A DNA stretch of 47,321 nt from Mycobacterium sp. (GTDB lineage: Bacteria; Actinomycetota; Actinomycetes; Mycobacteriales; Mycobacteriaceae), in NCBI GenBank assembly GCA_011620645.1, contig WOYS01000077.1, forward strand, positions 1 to 47,321, in the 5' to 3' direction. Each line of letters begins with the position of its first letter. The stretch's first letter is position 1. The notes beneath the pieces were generated by a model. That model saw nothing but the letters and a program-made list of their open reading frames with translations, was not told the DNA's origin and did no database searches. The translations under genes and the position numbers were made by a program. Positions 40,577 through 47,321 of this stretch are shown in pieces.

Positions 40577-40822
40577 CTCTGACTCTGATTCCGGTTCTGA
40601 CCAGTCGGTCACCGGTGTGAACTGCGCCGGGAACCGACTGGTCTATCAGTCGGCAACCATGGGACGGCTAGGGCTAGGCCTGAAATCGCTGGGCCGCGGC
40701 GGGCGTTCAGTAGCCACGGTTGGCAGGCACGGCTGGACCCAGCCTGATATTCTCAAGAAAGGGAGCAAATGGCCCGGAGCCTCAGTCCGTGCGTTATCCC
40801 CGAAAACGAAAGGGGTGTGCTG

Positions 40823-41257
40823 ATGGCCGATGCCATCCATCGCATCAAGAAAGCCGGGATCCCCACCGCCGGTGTGTTCGTCGCCTCGGTTGCGGTACTG
40901 GCCTTCGGTGCGGGCACGGCGGCCGCCGACACGGGACCCGCTCCCACAGAAGTCGCGGCTCAGGGTGGCATCGTGTCATCGCGACAGGCGGCGTCGGTCG
41001 CTGCTGCCAAGCGGTGCGAAGTGAGCGCTGGAACACTCAGCACGGCGTCGGTGTACTCACCTGACGGTAATGTCCCCAAGCAGACTGTCGACGAAGCCGG
41101 CCCGGGGGAAGTGGGCTCGGATGCCTGGCTCGCAATAGCCAGCAACCCGTCAAGTCCGTGGTATGACTACTTCTTGGTAACGGCGCCTACCGGCCCGCAA
41201 TGCAAACTTGTACGGGCCCCCGAGGCTGGCGGCAACAGTATCAATAACACCCTGTAG
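40823..41257 (+). CDS. Putative secreted protein of unknown function
   Basis: A 144-residue precursor. Residues 1-35 are a signal peptide (MADAIHRIKKAG, then VFVASVAVLAFGAGTAAA, cleavage after AAA). The mature part (DTGPAPTEVAAQ...) has two cysteines about 60 residues apart (AAKRCEVSAG and GPQCKLVRA) that may form a disulphide, and a WLAIASNPSSPWYDYFLV core. I do not recognise the family. The ATG at 40823 has AAAGGG upstream; an earlier start at 40769 would place extra residues before the signal peptide. It is followed by a strong terminator. It lies between the porin gene and mscL, where M. tuberculosis has nothing similar. Confidence 0.65.
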   Translation: MADAIHRIKKAGIPTAGVFVASVAVLAFGAGTAAADTGPAPTEVAAQGGIVSSRQAASVAAAKRCEVSAGTLSTASVYSPDGNVPKQTVDEAGPGEVGSDAWLAIASNPSSPWYDYFLVTAPTGPQCKLVRAPEAGGNSINNTL

Positions 41258-41286
41258 GCCTTCCTACAGCGTTCTAGTTTAGTCAG

Positions 41287-41320
41287 AACCCGCTCTTGGG
41301 GAAGTTCCCAAGAGCGGGTT
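41287..41320. terminator. Bidirectional terminator between secreted-protein gene and mscL
   Basis: AACCCGCTCTTGGG (41287-41300) and CCCAAGAGCGGGTT (41307-41320) form a perfect 14-bp stem with a 6-nt loop. It is followed by TCTGCT on the plus strand and by CTGACT on the minus strand. It lies between the 3' ends of two convergent genes. Confidence 0.88.
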
Positions 41321-41329
41321 TCTGCTGTG

Positions 41330-41737
41330 TCAGGCGTCAGGATCGACGCGTTGTTCGGCAGTTTTGCCCGGGCTGGCGGCCAACAGGTCGCGGATCTCGG
41401 TCAGCAACACGACCTCGGCCTCGACCGTCTCCTCTTCCTTCTTGCGGAATTTGCTGTAGGGCAGCACGATCAGGAAGTAGACGACGCCGGCCACCAGCAC
41501 GAAGTTGATCCCAGCCGACAGCAGGACGTTCAGATCGACCGTCTGACCGCCGCCGATGCTGATCTGCAGAATGCCGTAGTCGGACTCGCCGCCGGCGCCG
41601 ATGCGGCTGATCAGCGGCTCGATGATGCTGGCGGTGAACTTGGTGACGAGTGCGGTGAAGGCGGTGCCGATGACGACCGCGACCGAAAGATCGACGATGT
41701 TGCCGCGCAGCAGAAACTCTTTGAAACCCTTGAGCAT
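41330..41737 (-). CDS. mscL: Large-conductance mechanosensitive channel MscL
   Basis: A 135-residue inner-membrane channel that opens under membrane tension at hypo-osmotic shock. It begins [27 protein letters not shown] (TM1), with the periplasmic loop [19 protein letters not shown], then [24 protein letters not shown] (TM2), and the charged RKKEEE before the C-terminal helix ([11 protein letters not shown]). Length and order match M. tuberculosis Rv0985c (151). The ATG at 41737 was chosen for the family N-terminus; upstream residues [13 protein letters not shown] are not part of it. Confidence 0.96.
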   Translation of the reverse strand: MLKGFKEFLLRGNIVDLSVAVVIGTAFTALVTKFTASIIEPLISRIGAGGESDYGILQISIGGGQTVDLNVLLSAGINFVLVAGVVYFLIVLPYSKFRKKEEETVEAEVVLLTEIRDLLAASPGKTAEQRVDPDA

Positions 41738-41802
41738 GCGGGACCCTTCCAGCAGGTGGTGGTGACACGCAAACATTAATCGCGCAGGCCGGGCGCGGTG
41801 GG

Positions 41803-42459
41803 TCAGTGGAATGTCACCGTGATCTGGCGTGTCAGCGCGGCACCGGCCACCGCGTTGGCAGCCGAGCGGGGCAGCGCCACCAGCACCACACGCCGGGCTG
41901 AGCCTGCCGGTCCGGCGGATTCGGCCGACACCAGGGCGACGACGGCCTCCGTCGCGATCACCTCGGGCGGCGTGTCCGGCCCCGCCTGGGCACTGCCCGC
42001 GGCGAGTACGTCGAGGACATCGCCTACCCGGATGAGGTCGACGAGCGCCTCGTCGGCCAGATGCAACGGAACGATGCGCGCGTCGGGGCCGGCTGTGGCT
42101 TCGGTCAGCCGAGACCCGAGCAGTCGCACATCGGTGATGACCTCGCCGCGCCGGGCGGGCCCGGCCAGGGTGGTTCCGAGCACATCGCCGATCTTGCTCG
42201 CGCCATCGGGAACCGTTGTGGCGAAACGTGATTGGATGGCGACGTCCGAGGAGGTCAACGGGGTGCCAGGGTCCAGGTCTTGCAGCGCGACGACGACATC
42301 GGTCCGTTCGCCTGCCGGGTCCGGGCGCAGCGCCGCGATCGCAGCCAACAACACCAGCAGGCCCGCGGCGGCCCGGCGCGCGCCGACGGTGCGCGTCCAG
42401 TCCGGTCGTAGCGCCCGGCGCAGCCGCGACAGCACCGTCGGATTCAGTGATTCCCCCAC
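41803..42459 (-). CDS. SAF-domain (CpaB/RcpC-like) membrane-anchored protein, Rv0990c-like
   Basis: A 218-residue protein. A basic head ([20 protein letters not shown]) precedes one TM helix ([15 protein letters not shown]). The extracytoplasmic part has a SAF domain: [45 protein letters not shown]. Further beta strands follow ([25 protein letters not shown] ... [19 protein letters not shown]). SAF domains of this form occur in CpaB-type pilus assembly proteins, but no other pilus genes are here. Length equals my recollection of Rv0990c. The GTG at 42459 was chosen. It lies downstream of ruc on the same strand, 67 bp apart, and may be cotranscribed. Confidence 0.8.
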   Translation of the reverse strand: MGESLNPTVLSRLRRALRPDWTRTVGARRAAAGLLVLLAAIAALRPDPAGERTDVVVALQDLDPGTPLTSSDVAIQSRFATTVPDGASKIGDVLGTTLAGPARRGEVITDVRLLGSRLTEATAGPDARIVPLHLADEALVDLIRVGDVLDVLAAGSAQAGPDTPPEVIATEAVVALVSAESAGPAGSARRVVLVALPRSAANAVAGAALTRQITVTFH

Positions 42460-42526
42460 CAGGGGAACGCTAGGCCGTTCGCCGGCGTTGTGGGCGGCCG
42501 GTGACGGCGTGCCTGTGGATAACTCG

Positions 42527-42895
42527 CTAGCTGGAGGCGGCGGCCGGCGTCGAACTGCTCGAACTCGATGACGACCCGGACGATGACGACCCCGACGGTG
42601 ACGACCCCGACGATGACGAGGGGCTCGCGGTATCCGAGGATCCGGAAGAAGACGACCCGGCAGACGACGAGCCGTCGCTGCTCGTGGCGGCGCTCGCGGT
42701 GCTGCTGGACTTCGAGGAGTCGCGGCTGTCGTTGCGGTAGAAACCGCTGCCCTTGAACACCACACCGACCTTGCCGAACAGCTTGCGCAGCCGTCCGTTG
42801 CACTTGGGGCATGTGGTCAGCGCATCGTCGCTGAACGCCTGGACCTCGTCGAACCGATTGTCACACTCGGTACACGCGTAGGAATAGGTGGGCAC
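42527..42895 (-). CDS. ruc: FmdB-type zinc-ribbon protein; redox-regulated chaperone Ruc-like
   Basis: A 122-residue protein. The N-terminal zinc ribbon has two CxxC pairs, YACTECDNRFD and TTCPKCNG, then LRKLFGKVGVVFKGSGFYRND, the FmdB-family pattern. The C-terminal 55 residues are almost pure Ser/Gly/Thr and disordered. The M. tuberculosis counterpart Rv0991c was described as Ruc, a chaperone that releases zinc and becomes active on oxidation and works with DnaK/ClpB. The GTG at 42895 places VPTYSYACTEC at the start as usual. The Ser-rich tail looks longer than that of Rv0991c (110 residues in total). Confidence 0.85.
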   Translation of the reverse strand: MPTYSYACTECDNRFDEVQAFSDDALTTCPKCNGRLRKLFGKVGVVFKGSGFYRNDSRDSSKSSSTASAATSSDGSSSAGSSSSGSSDTASPSSSSGSSPSGSSSSGSSSSSSSSTPAAASS

Positions 42896-43025
42896 GAAAT
42901 CCTCCGAGACTGTCAAACCTTCTAGCACTCTACCGGCTCAAGTGCTAGAACCGCTATGTGGGCCGGGTCATTCCCGGTCCGCCCAGTGTGCGGTGCGAAT
43001 CGGTCATCGGCCAAAAGTAAGATCG

Positions 43026-43604
43026 CTAGCCGAGCCGCACCAGGCCCCGTCCCGGCGTCAGCGCATGCGTCATCGGCACATCGTGTGGTTCGGCAGGCAG
43101 TTCGTCGAACAACTCGTCATCGCGCACCACCGCGATCAATCGCGCGCCTGCGTCGGCCATGGGCAGAGCCCGGTCGTAGAAGCCCCCGCCACGCCCGAGC
43201 CGGACACCGGCGCGGTCGACCCCCAGTGCGGGTACCAGCACGACGGTGGCCTCGGCGATGGATTCGGGGGCCAGCCAGGGCGGCGGCGGTTCGCGCAACC
43301 CGAACGGCGCGTCGACCAGGGCGCCGGGTCGGTACTCGGCCCACCGCATCGGCAGCCCGGTACGGGCGATCGGCAGCAGGATCCGCACGCCGGTCAGGGC
43401 GTCCAACATCGGCACCGAATCGCCGGTCGCGGCACCCGGCTCGGCGCCCACCGGAATGTAGGCAGCCACGGTGACTGTCTGTTGTGTCAGCATGGATACT
43501 TGCGTTTGCAGAGACCGTGTCTCCGCCGCGCGCTCGGCACCCGTCAGGGCTCGCCGGGCCGCGAGGATTGTCTTCCGCAGGTCGGGTTTTGTCAGGATTG
43601 CCAC
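43026..43604 (-). CDS. 5-formyltetrahydrofolate cyclo-ligase
   Basis: A 192-residue enzyme converting 5-formyl-THF to 5,10-methenyl-THF with ATP. The N-terminus has LRKTILAARRALTGAER (Arg-rich ATP-binding helix). TVTVAAYIPVGAEPG and ILLPIARTGLPMRWAEY are followed by the signature VLVPALGVDRAGVRLGRGGGFYDRAL. It corresponds to Rv0992c. The GTG at 43604 fits the family length; it is divergent from galU, with 53 bp between the two starts. Confidence 0.92.
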   Translation of the reverse strand: MAILTKPDLRKTILAARRALTGAERAAETRSLQTQVSMLTQQTVTVAAYIPVGAEPGAATGDSVPMLDALTGVRILLPIARTGLPMRWAEYRPGALVDAPFGLREPPPPWLAPESIAEATVVLVPALGVDRAGVRLGRGGGFYDRALPMADAGARLIAVVRDDELFDELPAEPHDVPMTHALTPGRGLVRLG

Positions 43605-43657
43605 GTTTGGCCGACACCCCTTCGCCTGAACCACCGTTGGGCATTAACGTGTCAACG

Positions 43658-44569
43658 ATGGCACAGGCACAGGTACGAATTCCGCGCACCGCCGTAGTTC
43701 CTGCGGCCGGTCTGGGGACCCGGTTTCTCCCGGCGACCAAGACGGTCCCGAAGGAGTTGTTGCCGGTGGTGGATACCCCGGGAATCGAACTGGTGGCCGC
43801 CGAGGCAGCCGAAGCCGGCGCTGAGCGGCTGATCATCGTCACCTCCGAAGGCAAAGACGGCGTCGTCGCGCACTTCGTCGAGGATCTGGTTCTGGAGGGC
43901 ACGCTGGAGGCCCGCGGTAAACACGTGATGCTCGAAAAGGTGCGCCGGGCACCCGCCCTGATCAAGGTCGAGGCCGTGGTGCAGGCCAAGCCGCTGGGCC
44001 TGGGCCACGCGGTGGGCTGCGTCGAGGACAGCCTGCTGCCCGACGAGGACGCCATCGCCGTACTGCTGCCCGACGACCTGGTGCTGCCGACCGGCGTGCT
44101 GGAGATCATGTCGAAGGTCCGTGCCAAGCGCGGCGGATCGGTGCTGTGCGCCATCGAGGTACCCGGCGACGAGATCAGCGCCTACGGCGTGTTCGACGTC
44201 GAGGTGGTGCCCGACGCGGCGAACCCGAATGTCCTGAAGGTCAAGGGCATGGTGGAGAAGCCCAAGCCCGAGGACGCTCGGTCGCACTTCGCCGCGGCCG
44301 GCCGGTACGTCCTGGACCGGGCGATCTTCGATGCGCTGCGGCGGGTGGACAGAGGTGTCGGAGGCGAGATTCAGCTGACCGATGCCATCGCTCTGTTGAT
44401 CGATGAGGGCCATCCGGTGCACGTGGTGGTGCACCGCGGGTCCCGACACGACTTGGGAAATCCCGGCGGCTACCTTAAGGCTGCGGTTGACTTTGCGTTG
44501 GAACGCGACGACTACGGGCCGGAATTGCGGCGATGGCTGGTCGAGCGATTGGGCCTGGCCGGGAACTGA
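43658..44569 (+). CDS. galU: UTP-glucose-1-phosphate uridylyltransferase
   Basis: A 303-residue nucleotidyltransferase making UDP-glucose for cell-wall polysaccharides and trehalose. Visible are the PAAGLGTRFLPATKTVPKELLPVVD loop, PLGLGHAVGCVEDSLL, LLPDDLVL, SAYGVFDVE, MVEKPKPEDA and GGEIQLTDAIALL. An ATG at 43658 directly precedes the family N-terminus. It is followed after 39 bp by the moeA/glp gene on the same strand, as in M. tuberculosis. Confidence 0.97.
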   Translation: MAQAQVRIPRTAVVPAAGLGTRFLPATKTVPKELLPVVDTPGIELVAAEAAEAGAERLIIVTSEGKDGVVAHFVEDLVLEGTLEARGKHVMLEKVRRAPALIKVEAVVQAKPLGLGHAVGCVEDSLLPDEDAIAVLLPDDLVLPTGVLEIMSKVRAKRGGSVLCAIEVPGDEISAYGVFDVEVVPDAANPNVLKVKGMVEKPKPEDARSHFAAAGRYVLDRAIFDALRRVDRGVGGEIQLTDAIALLIDEGHPVHVVVHRGSRHDLGNPGGYLKAAVDFALERDDYGPELRRWLVERLGLAGN

Positions 44570-44608
44570 GCACAGCACGGCGGGTCTTGGACAGGAGAGA
44601 GGCATGCG

Positions 44609-45862
44609 GTGCGGTCGGTTGAGGAGCAGCAGGCTCGAGTAGCGGCCGCTGCGGTGGCTCCCCGGCCGGTGCGGGTGGCGATCGCCGAATCCCAGGGCCT
44701 GATGTGTGCCGAAGAGGTCGTCACCGAGCGGCCGTTGCCGGGATTCGATCAGGCCGCGATCGACGGTTACGCGGTGCGCAGCGTCGACGTGCTGTCGGTG
44801 GGCGGCACCGATGACGACGGCCTGCACCGCGAGGTGAGTCTGCCGGTGGTCGGCGAGATCGAGGCCGGCGCCCGGACGCCGAGCCGTTTACAGCCGCGAC
44901 AGGCGGCCCGGGTGCAGACCGGGGCGCCGATGCCGACCCTGGCCGATGCGGTGCTTCCGCTGCGCTGGAGCGACGGTGGGCAGTCCCGGGTGCGGGTGCT
45001 GCGCGGGGTGCGCTCGGGGGCCTATGTGCGCCGCACCGGTGATGACGTGCAGCCCGGTGATGTCGCGGTGCGCGCAGGCACGATCATCGGCGCCGCACAG
45101 GTGGGTCTGCTCGCGGCGGTGGGCCGCGACAAGGTCATGGTGCATCCGCGGCCCCGCATGACGGTGCTCTCGGTGGGCGGCGAACTCGTCGACGTGTCCC
45201 GCACGCCCGGAAACGGTCAGGTCTACGACGTCAACTCCTACGCGCTGGCCGCGGCGGGCCGCGACGCGGGCGCCGAGGTGAACCGGGTCGGCATCGTCGA
45301 CACCGACCCCGCGAAGCTGCGCGAGGTCGTCGAGGGCCAGATCAGCCGTTCGGAGTTGGTGGTGATCGCCGGCGCGGTCGGCGGCGCCGCGGCCGAAGCG
45401 GTTCGGACCGTGCTCTCCGAACTCGGCGAGATGGAAGTGGTCCGGATCGCCATGCATCCCGGGTCGGTGCAGGGGTTCGGGCAGCTTGGCCGTGACGGGG
45501 TGCCGGTGTTCCTGCTGCCCGCCAACCCGGTGAGCGCCCTGGTGGTCTTCGAGGTGATGGTGCGGCCGTTGATCCGGATGTCGCTCGGTAAACGTCAGCC
45601 GATGCGTCGCGTCATCCAGGCCCGGACGCTGGCTCCGATCACCTCGGTGGCCGGCCGCAAGGGCTACCTGCGCGGTCAGCTGATGCGCGACCAGGACACC
45701 GGGGAGTATCTGGTGCAGGCACTCGGCGGCGCGCCCGGCGCGTCCTCGCACCTGCTGGCCACGCTGGCCGAGGCGAACTGCCTTGTCGTCGTCCCCAGCG
45801 ATGCCGAGCAGATCCGTACCGGCGAGGTCGTGGACGTCGCCTTCCTGGCGCAACGCGGCTGA
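44609..45862 (+). CDS. moeA1: MoeA/gephyrin-like protein (MoeA1/Glp) with altered active site
   Basis: A 417-residue MoeA-fold protein. Conserved fold segments are FDQAAIDGYAVR (residue 46 on), GEIEAGARTPSRLQPRQAARVQTGAPMP, VRRTGDDVQPGDVAV and AAQVGLLAAVGRDKVMVHPRP. Catalytic motifs deviate from MoeA: TGDEL is VGGEL, SGGVSVGDYD is AGAVGGAAAEAV, and LPGNPVSA is LPANPVSA. In corynebacteria a gephyrin-like MoeA paralogue (Glp) binds FtsZ and a membrane receptor (GLPR) in cell division rather than acting in Moco synthesis. The neighbours here (rimJ, then a Rv0996/GLPR-like membrane protein) fit that set. GTG start with GGAGAGAGG upstream. Confidence 0.88.
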   Translation: MRSVEEQQARVAAAAVAPRPVRVAIAESQGLMCAEEVVTERPLPGFDQAAIDGYAVRSVDVLSVGGTDDDGLHREVSLPVVGEIEAGARTPSRLQPRQAARVQTGAPMPTLADAVLPLRWSDGGQSRVRVLRGVRSGAYVRRTGDDVQPGDVAVRAGTIIGAAQVGLLAAVGRDKVMVHPRPRMTVLSVGGELVDVSRTPGNGQVYDVNSYALAAAGRDAGAEVNRVGIVDTDPAKLREVVEGQISRSELVVIAGAVGGAAAEAVRTVLSELGEMEVVRIAMHPGSVQGFGQLGRDGVPVFLLPANPVSALVVFEVMVRPLIRMSLGKRQPMRRVIQARTLAPITSVAGRKGYLRGQLMRDQDTGEYLVQALGGAPGASSHLLATLAEANCLVVVPSDAEQIRTGEVVDVAFLAQRG

Positions 45863-45867
45863 CGGGC

Positions 45868-46521
45868 GTGAACCGCTGGCGAACCAGTCCGGCGCACCCG
45901 GGGTGGCCGGTGCCGGTCGGACCCATCCGGGTGCCCGCGGGCGTGGTCGGGCTGCGCCCGGTCCGGTTGCGCGACGGTACCCAGTGGAGCAGGATTCGGC
46001 TGTCCGATCGTCAGCATCTGGAACCCTGGGAACCCAGCTCCGAAGCGAGTTGGGAACTGCGCCACGCACTTTCGTCATGGCCGGCGGTGTGTTCGGGGCT
46101 GCGGGGCGAGGCGCGCCGGGGCCGGATGCTGCCCTTTGTGATCGAACTGGACGGGAAGTTCGTCGGGCAGATCACCATCGGCAACGTGACACACGGTGCG
46201 CTGCGTTCGGCATGGATCGGCTACTGGGTGGCCAAGCAGTTCACCGGGGGAGGGGTCGCGACGGCGGCGCTGGCGCTCGGACTCGACCACGCCTTCGGGC
46301 CGGTGATGCTGCACCGGGTGGAGGCCACCGTGCGACCCGAGAACGCGGCCAGCCGTGCGGTGCTGGCCAGGGCGGGTTTCCGCGAGGAAGGCCTGCTCAA
46401 GAGGTACCTGGACGTCGACGGCGGCTGGCGCGATCACTTGTTGGTGGCGATCACCGTCGAGGAGGTCGAGGGATCGGTGGCCGCCGGGCTGGTGCGCTCG
46501 GGCCGGGCCAGCTGGACGTAG
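45868..46521 (+). CDS. rimJ: GNAT family N-acetyltransferase, RimJ-like
   Basis: A 217-residue GNAT acetyltransferase of the RimJ/RimL group. It starts with WRTSPAHPGWPVPVGPIRVPAGVVGLRPVRLRDGTQWS. IELDGKFVGQITIGNVTHGALRSAWIGYWVAKQFTGGGVATAALALGLDHAF contains the acetyl-CoA-binding motif A, and HRVEATVRPENAASRAVLARAGFREEGLLKRYLDVDGGWRDHLLVAI closes the fold. It resembles Rv0995, annotated as ribosomal-protein-alanine acetyltransferase; the true substrate is unproven. GTG start, 5 bp after the moeA1 stop. Confidence 0.9.
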   Translation: MNRWRTSPAHPGWPVPVGPIRVPAGVVGLRPVRLRDGTQWSRIRLSDRQHLEPWEPSSEASWELRHALSSWPAVCSGLRGEARRGRMLPFVIELDGKFVGQITIGNVTHGALRSAWIGYWVAKQFTGGGVATAALALGLDHAFGPVMLHRVEATVRPENAASRAVLARAGFREEGLLKRYLDVDGGWRDHLLVAITVEEVEGSVAAGLVRSGRASWT

Positions 46522-46609
46522 AGATCGCGCCGTTTTCTGCACGGGGGTCGCTGCGCGAGCCGATTTACCGCCGTGAGGTAGAAAACGACGAAACTTTTCC
46601 GCGAGCAAT

Positions 46610-46642
46610 TGTTACTTGTGTGACTTATGTGGCCAATGGTGC
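46610..46642 (-). promoter_or_regulatory. 9-bp phased direct repeats resembling MtrA sites
   Basis: On the plus strand TGTTAC, TGTGAC, TGTGGC and TGGTGC follow each other at exact 9-bp steps (starts 46610, 46619, 46628 and 46637). The complement gives GTCACA/GTAACA/GCCACA units, similar to the tandem GTCACA-type repeats described for the essential regulator MtrA. The array ends directly at the -35 of the promoter for the Rv0996/GLPR-like gene. Confidence 0.5.
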
Positions 46643-46671
46643 TTGTATCCGACGAATTACAGGTGTGTAAT
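46643..46671 (+). promoter_or_regulatory. Promoter of the Rv0996/GLPR-like gene
   Basis: TTGTAT (46643-46648), a 17-bp spacer and TGTAAT (46666-46671). An inverted repeat AATTAC/GTAATT (46655-46660, 46667-46672) overlaps the spacer and -10. It leaves a leader of about 60 nt before the ATG at 46740. Confidence 0.6.
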
Positions 46672-46739
46672 TGACTTCGGCGCGCCGCATACGGATGCGC
46701 TGGTCGCAGACCTAGCCTGAAGGGGAAAGGAAAGGCGTC

Positions 46740-47321
46740 ATGCCAAGCATCCCCCAATCTCTGTTGTGGATCTCCCTCGTCGTGCTCTGGCTCTTCGTGC
46801 TGGTGCCGATGCTGGTGAGCAAACGCGACAACGTCCGGCGCACAAGCGATGTCGCCTTGGCGACCCGCGTGCTCAATTCCGGCCGCAACGCCAGGCTGCG
46901 ACGGCCCCGTGCATCGGCCGGCCATTCCAGCGACCCGCACTGGCAGCCGGCCGAGGAGGAGTACGAGGCCGATCTGGAAGACCCCGATCACACCGTCGCG
47001 CCGTCGCGCCGTCGCGTGGTCGTGCTCGCGGTCGCGGTCGCGGTCGAAGAGTCGGCCGAATCGCCGTACCTCGATGTGGACGTCGTCGACGAGGACTCCG
47101 GGGCGCTGCCGATCGGGGCGTCCTTCGGTGCCGAACAAGAGCAGAAGCTCTCCGAGCCGCAGACCGACGCATTGACGTTGGACTTCGATGCCGCTGAGCC
47201 CGAGACGGCGCCTCAGCCGGTCGCCGAGACGGCGGAAGAGACGCCGGTCGAGGATCGCACTGAGGGCGACCTCACCGAAGACGACCTCACCGAAGGCGAC
47301 TACGAATACGTGGACGACTCA
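46740..47321 (+). CDS. Membrane protein with acidic cytoplasmic tail, Rv0996/GLPR-like (partial)
   Basis: An open frame of 194 codons running off the window end. MPSIPQSLLWISLVVLWLFV is one N-terminal TM helix, followed by VLVPMLVSKRDNVRRTSDVALATRVLN, conserved with Rv0996. An acidic linker follows (EEEYEADLEDPDH, YLDVDVVDEDSGALPIGAS, then Glu/Thr/Asp-rich EGDLTEDDLTEGDYEYVDD). A short basic/valine-rich insert (APSRRRVVVLAVAVAV) arises from GTCGC-type repeats around 47000-47050. The Rv0996 family is the likely mycobacterial equivalent of GLPR, the membrane receptor of the gephyrin-like division protein Glp. AAGGAAAGG lies 6-14 nt before the ATG. The 3' end is missing. Confidence 0.85.
   Translation, partial: MPSIPQSLLWISLVVLWLFVLVPMLVSKRDNVRRTSDVALATRVLNSGRNARLRRPRASAGHSSDPHWQPAEEEYEADLEDPDHTVAPSRRRVVVLAVAVAVEESAESPYLDVDVVDEDSGALPIGASFGAEQEQKLSEPQTDALTLDFDAAEPETAPQPVAETAEETPVEDRTEGDLTEDDLTEGDYEYVDDS

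Noticed and set aside
42541-42660. Repetitive GACGACCCGGACGATGACG-type stretch
   Set aside because: It encodes the Ser-rich tail of the Ruc-like protein on the other strand; codon-level low complexity rather than a separate element.
43484-43657. In-frame upstream extension of galU to an ATG at 43484
   Set aside because: It would overlap the divergent folate gene; the family N-terminus starts at the ATG at 43658.
47000-47050. GTCGCG/GTCGCGGTC short repeats possibly causing a frameshift
   Set aside because: The frame of the Rv0996-like protein stays open and resumes family-like sequence (YLDVDVV.EDSGALP.GAS) downstream.

Overview
The window is high-GC chromosomal DNA from a fast-growing mycobacterium (Mycolicibacterium/Mycobacterium sensu lato). 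Three things point there. Gene order closely follows the M. tuberculosis Rv0944-Rv0996 segment: nei2, SDR, pgi, chorismate mutase, uvrD1, M23 peptidase, sucCD, Rv0954-like, perM, purNH, MoxR/VWA, DUF1707, echA7-fadE12-fadE13-atuA, rpmF, mprAB-pepD-moaB2, mscL, SAF, ruc, galU, moeA1/glp, rimJ and Rv0996-like. An MspA-type porin, typical of rapid growers, is present. Start codons are often GTG or TTG. No rRNA, tRNA, CRISPR array, insertion sequence or prophage was seen. All homology statements come from memory and visible motifs; no search was run.

Layout. 1-4 kb: a decayed glycosyltransferase, a deazaflavin-type reductase, a DUF5709 protein, an MFS exporter and an AurF-like di-iron oxygenase. 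4-7.4 kb: cobF, a small membrane protein, an Nei/Fpg-type glycosylase, an SDR and a secreted protein of 17-residue Gly-rich repeats. 7.5-13.4 kb: pgi, a succinate-semialdehyde dehydrogenase, chorismate mutase and uvrD1. 13.4-17.3 kb: an accessory block with an iron-box-preceded feoA-feoB-nfu operon, a relic resembling the N-terminus of a P-type ATPase, and a membrane protein. 17.3-25.4 kb: M23 peptidase, sucCD, two divisome-linked membrane proteins and purNH. 25.4-28.9 kb: a MoxR ATPase/VWA pair. 28.9-34.6 kb: a DUF1707 protein and an acyl-CoA degradation operon related to acyclic-terpene/branched-chain catabolism. 34.8-39.3 kb: rpmF, then mprA-mprB-pepD-moaB2. 39.3-41.3 kb: a 52-residue protein, an MspA-family porin and an orphan secreted protein. 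41.3-47.3 kb: mscL, an SAF-domain protein, ruc, a folate enzyme, galU, a MoeA/Glp-like protein, rimJ and the 5' part of an Rv0996/GLPR-like membrane protein.

Most notable points. (1) In the acyl-CoA operon the biotin-dependent carboxylase pair accD2-accA2 appears to have been lost by one in-frame deletion. It leaves a 56-codon reading frame that seems to join the first codons of accD2 to the last part of the accA2 biotinyl domain, with both ATGA overlaps intact. (2) The same palindrome type (TACC-N3-GGTA) plus an identical 14-bp block lies in promoters of the AurF oxygenase/cobF region and, 21 kb away, of the MoxR/VWA operon. (3) FeoB carries a CxxC insertion and an altered G4 motif and is translationally coupled to an Nfu-type protein. 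(4) The MoeA homologue lacks several catalytic motifs, fitting a structural, gephyrin-like cell-division role with its Rv0996-like neighbour. That neighbour's promoter carries 9-bp phased repeats resembling MtrA sites. (5) Several short perfect tandem duplications (12-20 bp) affect leaders, a stop codon and a start codon.
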